A stretch of DNA of 64,000 nt from Volvox africanus. Lineage: Eukaryota; Chlorophyta; Chlorophyceae; Chlamydomonadales; Volvocaceae. The notes below the pieces were generated by a model. It did not search any database. It saw only the letters and a list, made by a program, of their open reading frames with translations, and had not been told where the DNA came from. Position 1 is the stretch's first letter. Each line of letters begins with the position of its first letter. Below, piece after piece: positions 47,055-55,132 of the stretch. The DNA lies in assembly GCA_030268105.1 (NCBI GenBank), contig BSDZ01000026.1, positions 252,001 through 316,000 of the forward strand. Reading direction: 5' to 3'. Made by a program: the position numbers and the translations under genes.

Positions 47055-47286
47055 CGTATATATTACTATGATGGTTACGCCGCCCTTAGGCTGGCGTGAA
47101 TTATAGGGAGGCGCTGGGTGAACTTGACAGCATGGGCACGTGTAACCCTATGTTTAGGCCGCTAGGTTTCGATGCTGGATTGTTTGATTTCGCAGATTCT
47201 CTTGCTCTCTGCGGTCCCTATCCATGTGCCAGCCCCGACTAAACCACCTTTAGGTAGGCTTCTATGCTACCCCGCACTTCATGGCC
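47055..47286 (-). mobile_element. SINE-like family, copy 2, split by element D
   Basis: The reverse complement contains GGGCTGGCACATGGATAGGG, CGCAGAGAGCAAGAGAATC and an ACGCCAGCCTAAGGGCGG end, matching 26570-26906 and 54645-54925. D is inserted at its 5' side (TGGCC duplication), so a little more of the copy may lie right of 53585. Confidence 0.65.
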
Positions 47287-47640
47287 TGTAGGAAACTACA
47301 TTTACCTTAGAGAAATAGGCCCAGATAAAGCGGTAGGCAATCATGCAATAAGCATGATGCCTAACCGAAAACTAACTACGAGTAAACTTCGCGATTGGCA
47401 AAGAAGATTGCCGTACATCTTGGCTAGGTGAGCCAATATTAAAGTCACCCTGGTGAAGAGCTAAGGCCTGACATTCTAGTATTACGCTACTAATTGTTCG
47501 GAGTTCAAGACTCCGCTGTCACCAATTATTCCCAATAGATGTACAACTTTGCGACGCTAACTTACTTGCGAGCTATCTCTAAATCTACAAAAGCTACGCT
47601 TCCGCACAAATCTAGTAGTATTCTGAAAAGGACTGCTTCA
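47287..47640 (+). repeat. 5' LTR of D (354 bp)
   Basis: Ends GGACTGCTTCA. Contains the inverted repeats TGTAGGAAACTACA, TTGGCTAGGTGAGCCAA and TCACCCTGGTGA. Confidence 0.95.
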
Positions 47641-47642
47641 AT

Positions 47643-47654
47643 TGGTAGCGAGGG
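47643..47654 (+). promoter_or_regulatory. Primer-binding site of D
   Basis: TGGTAGCGAGGG begins two bases after the LTR with the TGG that pairs to a tRNA CCA end. It differs from the TGGTATCGAGAC of families 1 and 2. Confidence 0.6.
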
Positions 47655-47846
47655 TCTGAGCAACGATCCTCCTCAGGTGAGATAAACTTGCGCAATGCCA
47701 CGCGACACTCCCACCACAACCACAAATCCTCCGCAGCAAAAGCGCGGAAGGAACTCTTACGTTTTAAACGTAAAAATCTCAATAAAATTTTGCGACTAGA
47801 GCGTTTAGCCGCCATAGCCGCCAATCGACGACCACATCGGATAAAC

Positions 47847-49287
47847 ATGGAACCTACGGAAACGGTGCCTTCGGCTCCACTAATTCCCACCAATAATTTT
47901 AATAATAATATTCCTATTATCCGCGGGTCCCAAGAACCAATGCCGGATGAAGGAGATGTCGCGTTACCTCCCAATGGCCTTCCGCAGCGCACACCAGAAC
48001 AAACGCGCGCGGCCCAACACGTCGCAGAAACAATGCGCAACGCAACACATAATCGTGTTGTTGCATTAGAAAGCGAAATCACGCACCTTAAGGAGTCCTT
48101 CGAAAATCAGATGGGTGCCCTCCGCGCGGATACGGACCGCACGCGAGCCCTATTAGAACAGATTTTCGAACGCCTTTCGGAGCGTTCACAATCATCTGAA
48201 GCGGCCGACTCACGCAAAAAAAGCGATCCTAGATATTATTTCCACAATCGCTGGGTCGAGCATCGCAACCCTTTTGCCTAAGGATGCCCTCCAGCAAACA
48301 ACGCTGCAAGCCATCCTAGAGAAACACCTAGTTCCGGTGCCAACACTCGAGGAGGTTCAGTCCCTTTGGGTGGAAGCAACCGCACACCTAGCTGGGGGTA
48401 GCGATTCTCAGACAACCGCCCCAAAATCCAGCCGGCCAAGTGAGGTAAGCCCTAATAGACGGGTTCCACATCCCCCCAAATTTTCTGGGAAGAAGGATAG
48501 CACCATCACTTGCACCCGGTCCTGGTTCAATGTACTCATGCAATATTTCGACCTGATGAACATGGACCCATTTGAGCACATAGTGTACTTCTTAACGGGC
48601 AAAGCACAGGTCTGGGCAGCAGATGTCCTAGAGATGCACAAGTCGGGCAAGAAACCCCTCACACGCGAAACCTTAAGGGCGGCATTTCTCCTGCAATATG
48701 GGGACACACAACGCAACACTGCCATGGCAGCAAGGGATCGCTTGCACTCTCACGAATACGACATGAAAACTGCTGAAACCGTTGCTGAGTACACACAGTG
48801 CTTCCATGATGTCCTACGCGAAGCTAAGGACATGGATAAAGCCGACCAGATTAGCTGGTACATCAAAGGCTTAGTTCCAACACTTCGGGGTCGGCGTGCA
48901 ACCGACGATGAGGGCAAGGACTGGCAGGATTTAGATAAATGCATCCTATATGCAGTCGGCCAAGAGGTCCGGTGGAAGGCAGGGAAAGATAAGACTGCCA
49001 CCGTTGAGCTGAAAGCGGCTACGGTAACCACCCCTAAATCCAGACATCCCTACCAAAAACGCCCTATTTCCCGATTTCAACAGGGCTGGCAGTCCGTGAG
49101 CAAGAAGCCCCGGACCGACCACACTTCTGACAAGCCTCCTAGTACCCGGTGCCGCTATTGCCATGGCTTTAAGAAGCCAGGCCAGTCTTGGCCGGACCAC
49201 GTAGTGGACTGTTCCAAGGCGATCAAGGCTGAGGCGGAAAAGAAGTTGGCGCTTGCTGCCCGGCTCGAATCTAAAATGCACGAATAG
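47847..49287 (+). pseudogene. D gag, two overlapping frames
   Basis: Capsid/nucleocapsid polyprotein. First frame from ATG 47847 (MEPTETVPSAPL), with a likely coiled coil (ALESEITHLKESFENQ). At 48216-48222 lies an A7 run; omitting one A carries the frame directly into ILDIISTIAGSSIATLLPKD and the second frame, which runs to TAG 49285-49287. Without the shift the first frame ends at TAA 48279-48281. Capsid core VYFLTGKAQVWAADVLEMH and VAEYTQCFHDVLREAKDM; a long zinc-knuckle variant CX2CX12HX3C (CRYCHG...HVVDC). An indel or programmed slippage would both explain the A7 shift. Combined length about 480 residues, normal for the type. Confidence 0.85.
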
Positions 49288-52200
49288 GACCCTGGCAAGC
49301 GTGTGGAGGAATGTGAACCAGTTAAACTGGTTGCACCAGATGGAGAGTTTGTGTTGCCCATGACCGACAGCCCTCAGACTGCTCGGATGTTCCAGCCTGA
49401 TGAATTCCGTCAGGTTGAGACCCAACTCGGCCGTCAATTTACCTTTGACGCCACATGTAACGATTCGGGCAATAATAGTCTCTGTCCACGCTTTGCCTCT
49501 CCATCAAACCCATTTGCGACCCATAATCTTGCGGGTGAGTTTGCTTGGATTAATCCTCCTTACAATCACATTGCTCAATGGCAAAAACACTATATCTCCT
49601 GCAAACACAAAGATCCAGAAAATACCTCTGCAGTCTTTGTAGTCCCCAAGTGGAGCTCAATAGAGCACAGTATGCGAGCAGCAGGCTTTCGCCTGATCAA
49701 AACATATGCACCAGGGAAACAATTGTTCCTGAAGAAAAGTTGCACAGGAGTACGGGAGCTTATGCCCGGTGTCCCATGGCCTCTCCAGCTATGGTATGAC
49801 CGACCGTCCACTACCGTGCACTTGAACTCCATAGTTGGTTCTACACCTTCTATGATCTTTGATGCTCAACTGTGCCAAACGGCCTGCAAAGTCTTGGCCG
49901 ATTCCGGTGCCAATTGTAAAGGTACCGCAGACAGGTTTATATCCCTAACAGCCGTTACGAAAACGGCCCTTGCTCTCAAACCCACACTTACCAGCTCAGT
50001 TAAAGTGGCTAATGGCAACACAGAACTGATCGAGGGCTCAGTTGTTACCAATCTTCAAATTGACAAGTTCCACGACACAGTCAAACTCCTTGTTCTAAAG
50101 CAAGATGTCCCAGGTGTTGATATTATCCTGGCTAATGACTGGTTAGGAAAACGAAAAGCCACAATGTGCTGGGCAACTCATACCCTGACAGTGTATAAGA
50201 AGCCAAATGATGCGTATACGTTTACGCCATCCCTTTGGTCTTCCCCGGGTATCGACGCTAACCTTGATGCGATTACCCTCATGAACTATGTCACTGCAAC
50301 ACTTTATGCAGCGACTACTGTCGAGACGGTATCTGCGAAAGCAGCAGGCAAACGAATTGCTAAAGGAGCACGGAGTTATCTCCTACTTGTGCAAGCAGAG
50401 GAGCACACTCCAACTCCTGACCCCAGTTCCGGTGGGAATAATCTCCTAGCTAATTTGAAGTTATCAGAATTACTGGAGGAATACAAGGATGTATTCGAGG
50501 ACCTTCAAGGCCTCCCCCCCGACCGGGACATTGGTCACACAATTCCTTTAGTGGATGGTGCCATACCACCCGCTAAACGAGCCTATAGGCTCACCCAACT
50601 GGAGCATATATATATCGAACCCTCTACCTCACCCTATGGGGCTCCAGTTCTCTTTGTCGAAAAGGCAAATGGGCAAGGACTACGCATGGTCTTAGACTAC
50701 CGTGCGCTTAATAAACTGACCATCAAACGGTGGTATCCCATGCAGAATATTACGGACCTTTTCGACCAACTCCAAGGAGCTACCATTTTCAGCTCCCTGG
50801 ACTTACAGCAGGGGTATCATCAAATACTGATCTCTCCACAGGATGTGGAGAAAACGGCCTTCATAGCCCCAGGCATGGGCCAGTTTCAGTTTAAGGTACT
50901 TTGCTTTGGACTTACCAATGCCCCTGCAACGTTCCTAGCAGTGATGAATCGTGTCTTCACTGACTACATTGGCAAATTTGTGCTAGTGTACTTGGACGAT
51001 ATACTGGTCTTTAGTAAGACCCCGGCCGAGCATGAACAGCACCTCCGTTTGGTACTGTCCTTGCTCCGAAAGCACCAATACAAGGCAAAATTGTCGAAGT
51101 GTCAGTTCAACCGGTTTGAACTGCACTTCCTTGGCCACAAAGTAAGCCAAGAAGGCTTAAAGGTGGACGACCGCAAAGCCATTAAAGACTGGCCTGTCCC
51201 CACGGATATTAAGCGACTGCGGGCGTTCCTTGGCTTAGCCAATTATTTCAGGAGGTTTATTCAGGGTGTGAAGCATGCCTTGACAAATGCACCAGTACTT
51301 AAACTCCCCGAGCTTGATAAACCTTTCACGGTTTGGTCTGATGCCTCAATACATGGCACAGGAGCCGTCCTCTTGCAGGATGACCACCCTGTCGCCTATA
51401 CCAGTTCTAAATTCACTAAGGCAGAGTACAACTACTCAACAACAGACCAAGAGTGCCTCGCCACTGTCTTAGCCCTGGAAGAGTGGCGTTGTTACCTTGA
51501 AGGCGCCAGTGATGTAACGTTGATCACGGATCACCAACCACTGGTATACCTCCAAGAACAGAAAAGCGCGGATAAGCTATCCCGCCGCCAAGCTCGTTGG
51601 ATGGAGCGATTATCACGTTTCACATTTAAATGGGAGTATCGCCCTGGTCGGGTGAACGTAGCTGACCCTATCAGTCGGGTCCACGACGTGGTGCTCAACT
51701 TGCTTTCTGCCGTGCTGATTGACAGCGACTTAGGACACCGAATCATCCGCGGGTATGACGGTGATCCCAATCTCACGAAAACTAAGGTAGCAAAGCTGCG
51801 GCTCAAAAAGAAGGATAACTTCTGGTACAATGGGTCCCAGATTTACATCCCTAATCACGCTGACTTACGACGGGTCATCATGAAAGATACCCCATGCGCT
51901 GGCCACTGCGGCATTGACCGCACCAAACAAGCGATCGCACAAACGTACTGGTGGCCTGGACTAGATACTGACGTGAAGGCCTACGTCAAGTCTTGTCCTC
52001 AATGTCAGCATAACAAACCAACCAACACTAAGCCGGGTGGTTTGCTGCAGCCGCTCCCCATACCTTCTTCCGTGTGGGAGAGCATATCAATGGATTTGAT
52101 AACCCAGCTACCAACAACTCGCAATGGGCATGATGCGATCGTAGTGTTTGTGGACCGGCTGAGCAAAATGACGCACTTTGCTCCCACCCACACGACCGCA

Positions 52201-53196
52201 GGAGCGGAAGAGTTGGCTCACCTTTTTGTAGCCACTGTATTCCGGCAGCACGGCCTTCCAAAGAACATTATCTCTGTCCGGGATCCACGTTTTACAAGCA
52301 ATTTCTGGAAGGAAATATTTCGCCTATTGGGCACCCGCCTCCATATGAGCACAGCCTTCCATCCACAAACAGATGGACAAACAGAGCGAATGAACCACTT
52401 ACTGGAAGAGACATTACGGCACTATATCTCCCCTAATCAGGATGATTGGGATGATCACTTACCCTTGATTGAGTTTGCTATCAATAACTCCAAACAACGT
52501 TCGACAGGTATGACACCATTTTTGCTTAATGGTGTCCAGCAACCGCGTGTGCCGGTTGACCTGCATATACCCTCGAAAGTGCCAGCTGCTGATGAGTACT
52601 CCACCATCATGCGCAAGCGATTGCAACTCGCTAAAACTTGTCTCCAGGCTGCGCAATCTAGACAAAAACAGGATGCTGACTCTTCTCGGCGCCCCGTGCG
52701 TTATGAAGTTGGGCAAAAAGTGCTGTTAAGTACCAAGAATATTAACCTTAAAAAACCTGGAACTAAGAATCTGATGCCAAAATTCATCGGCCCATATACA
52801 GTTGTCGCTAATATCGGTGAAACAGCGGTAAAACTTGGCTTACCAGCTGAATCTCGCCTACACCCGGTCTTTCATGTGTCACTCCTGAAACCATTCAAGG
52901 AGGACGCTCAGCGACAACCACCCTCACCACTCGTTATTGAGGGTGAACCATTCTACATGGTTGAAGCCATTGTAGATCATCGGGATGTCTCAATCCGTGG
53001 GGGCAGAGGTAAAACTCGTCGAGAGTACCTTATCAAGTGGGAAGGATATGATTCCACTCACAATACATATGAAACCGAGGCATCACTGAAAGAATCAGAT
53101 CCTCTGGTGGAAGCCATCGAGGAATATGAGCGAAGACTCAAAGCCAAAGGGCCGAGACCCACTGAGAAAGGAACCTCATCCAAGAGGAGACGGTGA
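49288..53196 (+). CDS. D pol polyprotein
   Basis: One open frame of about 1300 residues, in frame with gag and separated only by TAG 49285-49287. Counting from codon 49303: a domain with FDATC (48-52), NSLC (58-61) and NPPY (84-87); aspartic protease ADSGANC (199-205); RT with [25 protein letters not shown] and YLDDILVFSKT (YLDD at 50989-51000); RNase H SDASIHGTGAVLLQ and ECLATVLALEEW; integrase zinc finger GHCGIDRTK and CPQCQHNK, catalytic MDLITQLPTTRNGHDA, SVRDPRFTS, HPQTDGQTERMN; GPY/F; chromodomain FYMVEAIVDHR and YLIKWEGYDSTHNTYE. RT lacks about 13 residues between LTQLEH and PSTSPY, and the RT-RNase H connector about 35, so enzyme activity is doubtful despite the open frame. Confidence 0.9.
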   Translation, partial: DPGKRVEECEPVKLVAPDGEFVLPMTDSPQTARMFQPDEFRQVETQLGRQFTFDATCNDSGNNSLCPRFASPSNPFATHNLAGEFAWINPPYNHIAQWQKHYISCKHKDPENTSAVFVVPKWSSIEHSMRAAGFRLIKTYAPGKQLFLKKSCTGVRELMPGVPWPLQLWYDRPSTTVHLNSIVGSTPSMIFDAQLCQTACKVLADSGANCKGTADRFISLTAVTKTALALKPTLTSSVKVANGNTELIEGSVVTNLQIDKFHDTVKLLVLKQDVPGVDIILANDWLGKRKATMCWATHTLTVYKKPNDAYTFTPSLWSSPGIDANLDAITLMNYVTATLYAATTVETVSAKAAGKRIAKGARSYLLLVQAEEHTPTPDPSSGGNNLLANLKLSELLEEYKDVFEDLQGLPPDRDIGHTIPLVDGAIPPAKRAYRLTQLEHIYIEPSTSPYGAPVLFVEKANGQGLRMVLDYRALNKLTIKRWYPMQNITDLFDQLQGATIFSSLDLQQGYHQILISPQDVEKTAFIAPGMGQFQFKVLCFGLTNAPATFLAVMNRVFTDYIGKFVLVYLDDILVFSKTPAEHEQHLRLVLSLLRKHQYKAKLSKCQFNRFELHFLGHKVSQEGLKVDDRKAIKDWPVPTDIKRLRAFLGLANYFRRFIQGVKHALTNAPVLKLPELDKPFTVWSDASIHGTGAVLLQDDHPVAYTSSKFTKAEYNYSTTDQECLATVLALEEWRCYLEGASDVTLITDHQPLVYLQEQKSADKLSRRQARWMERLSRFTFKWEYRPGRVNVADPISRVHDVVLNLLSAVLIDSDLGHRIIRGYDGDPNLTKTKVAKLRLKKKDNFWYNGSQIYIPNHADLRRVIMKDTPCAGHCGIDRTKQAIAQTYWWPGLDTDVKAYVKSCPQCQHNKPTNTKPGGLLQPLPIPSSVWESISMDLITQLPTTRNGHDAIVVFVDRLSKMTHFAPTHTTAGAEELAHLFVATVFRQHGLPKNIISVRDPRFTSNFWKEIFRLLGTRLHMSTAFHPQTDGQTERMNHLLEETLRHYISPNQDDWDDHLPLIEFAINNSKQRSTGMTPFLLNGVQQPRVPVDLHIPSKVPAADEYSTIMRKRLQLAKTCLQAAQSRQKQDADSSRRPVRYEVGQKVLLSTKNINLKKPGTKNLMPKFIGPYTVVANIGETAVKLGLPAESRLHPVFHVSLLKPFKEDAQRQPPSPLVIEGEPFYMVEAIVDHRDVSIRGGRGKTRREYLIKWEGYDSTHNTYETEASLKESDPLVEAIEEYERRLKAKGPRPTEKGTSSKRRR

Positions 53197-53218
53197 CGCT
53201 CCCGGGACGTTTCGCTTC

Positions 53219-53231
53219 AGAGGGGGGGGAA
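53219..53231 (+). promoter_or_regulatory. Polypurine tract of D
   Basis: GAGGGGGGGGAA-type run directly before the 3' LTR start TGTAGG; plus-strand primer site. Confidence 0.75.
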
Positions 53232-53585
53232 TGTAGGAAACTACATTTACCTTAGAGAAATAGGCCCAGATAAAGCGGTAGGCAATCATGCAATAAGCAT
53301 GATGCCTAACCGAAAACTAACTACGAGTAAACTTCGCGATTGGCAAAGAAGATTGCCGTACATCTTGGCTAGGTGAGCCAATATTAAAGTCACCCTGGTG
53401 AAGAGCTAAGGCCTGACATTCTAGTATTACGCTACTAATTGTTCGGAGTTCAAGACTCCGCTGTCACCAATTATTCCCAATAGATGTACAACTTCGCGAC
53501 GCTAACTTACTTGCGAGCTATCTCTAAATCTACAAAAGCTACGCTTCCGCACAAATCTAGTAGTATTCTGAAAAGGACTGCTACA
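53232..53585 (+). repeat. 3' LTR of D (354 bp)
   Basis: Differs from the 5' LTR only at ACTTCGCG (ACTTTGCG in the 5' copy) and at the end (CTACA for TTCA). Followed by TGGCC and the palindromic flank GGCCACTCTGAGTGGCC. Confidence 0.95.
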
Positions 53586-53614
53586 TGGCCACTCTGAGTG
53601 GCCATGACACTCTG

Positions 53615-53638
53615 GGAGAGAGAGAGAGAGAGAGAGAG
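53615..53638. repeat. (GA)n microsatellite
   Basis: About 11 GA units, followed within 100 bp by two shorter GA runs. Confidence 0.9.
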
Positions 53639-54644
53639 CACATCCCCTAAGGTCTCCCTAATGAAGGGAGGGCGATATATATACAGAGAGAGAGAGAATA
53701 TATACTTGTGAGAGAGGGAGAGATATAATGTAATGGATATTTATAATGTCCATTTCAATTAAAAGCAACCCAGCTTTGAAAGTATAGTACCATTTGTAGA
53801 TAGCCACAGTATATGTTTATACCATAACAACTCTCACCTGTCACCAAGCCCAAGCTGACACCAACTCTCCCCCATCCTTAGGTCTCCACGCATCCTCTGA
53901 CCACTCGTGAAGTAGTAATGGTGATGAAAGCAAAATGATAATAAGGATGAGGAAGACCTGAAACATACACTGCAACGCGCAGTGCACGTATTGTTCTTAT
54001 TCCACTTCATGACCTATTCCTGGTCTTTCACTTTTCCTTCGTACCGCACGATGATGATACGGCACGGACGCCCCTGCCGCGCAGACTTGCTTCCTTCCCA
54101 ACAACACCACGACTAGGTGCTCCAACATCACAAACGCCAAGAACTATCTTGCACCAGCGCTCACCCCCTTCGCCAATGTCACATTGCGCGTGCTGGTAAT
54201 AGTGGTCGGTCTGAGCAAGAGCAGAGAGTGCAACGCACGAGGAGGGGCTAACGTGAGTAATGCTGAGTAGTACAACATCGAAGCCGTTCACGGGAACATA
54301 AGTACGTAACAACAAGCGGTTGCCGTGTGCCCGTTCACGTGCCCGCTCCCGGCCAGAGGCTTTTATCTTCCCACTTTTCTCATCGCCAGCTGCTCTCGCT
54401 CTGCTGTGATTAGATACGCTACACTCTGGCGACACGGAGGCCCTTTGCTTACAGGGTTTTCAGTCCCTGATGAAATGAGATGTTTTAAGAATTACAGTAT
54501 ATTATATTATCGGGGGCTCCAGCGGGAGTATGAGCAGGAGGGACAGCACTGCTCTTTAGTTATCCTTGCTTGTCCGTCCTCACTGGTAGCTAGGGCTCAA
54601 TTGACGGTTGAACAAATGCTCGGCCCGGATATCGCAAGCCCATG

Positions 54645-54925
54645 GCTCCGAAGGGGGCGCATGAGGTGCGGGATGTCTTAGACCCCCACCTAACGCCTAG
54701 TAGGTGGTCAAATCGGGGCTGGTACATCGCTGCTGGAACATGGATAGGGGTCGCAGAGAGCCAGAGAATCGGCGAAACCAAACGAACCAGTGAACCCTAG
54801 CGCGCGGCCCAAACAATGGGGTACGCGTGCCAAACGGTGTATAATGAATCCCGGGGGTTCGTTCCCTCGAACATACGCCAGCCTAAGGGAGGCCATAACC
54901 AGTACAAAATATTTAATAGACAACC
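54645..54925 (+). mobile_element. SINE-like family, copy 3
   Basis: Shares CGGGGCTGGTACAT, AACATGGATAGGGGTCGCAG and CATACGCCAGCCTAAGGGAG with the other two copies. The 5' limit and target duplication are unclear. It lies just upstream of the M11 gene. Confidence 0.65.
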
Positions 54926-55132
54926 CCGATGCTTCTGGAAAGGGTACCCAACCGAACGTTATGTTACATATGGGTATACCTATTGCCCGTAGATACCTCA
55001 GGATCACGCTTATCGCGATGTCTGAATATAAACCCTAATAAAACCCTTAGGGCGGGCCCATACATCCCAATACGCCCTGCAGCGCGGTAGCCACACATTG
55101 TGCCCTGTACCTCTTTGCCATTGATTCCAAAG

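Larger units (their letters stand above)
47287..53585 (+). mobile_element. Ty3/gypsy chromovirus D (third type, youngest)
   Basis: 6299 bp: LTRs 47287-47640 and 53232-53585 (354 bp each, TGTAGGAAAC to CTxCA), differing at only two sites; 5-bp duplication TGGCC (47282-47286 and 53586-53590); primer site TGGTAGCGAGGG from 47643; gag 47847-49287; in-frame TAG; pol 49288-53196; purine tract AGAGGGGGGGGAA before the 3' LTR. Coding sequence is largely open, but gag has a one-base shift at an A7 run and pol has two in-frame gaps. LTR sequence is unrelated to families 1 and 2. Confidence 0.95.
53586..55132. other. Host stretch without identified gene
   Basis: Contains a GA microsatellite (53615-53638) with further GA runs to 53730, and a SINE-like copy at 54645-54925. 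A 135-residue minus frame (54028-54435) is compositionally biased and has no known motif. The missing first exons of the M11 gene may lie here but were not found. Confidence 0.5.

Noticed and set aside
53604..53614. CACTCTGGGA next to D, similar to the CACTA-like terminus
   Set aside because: Only ten bases match, AAAA does not follow, and no second end or duplication is visible.
54028..54435. 135-residue minus-strand frame
   Set aside because: Biased composition, no recognisable domain and no splice or start support.
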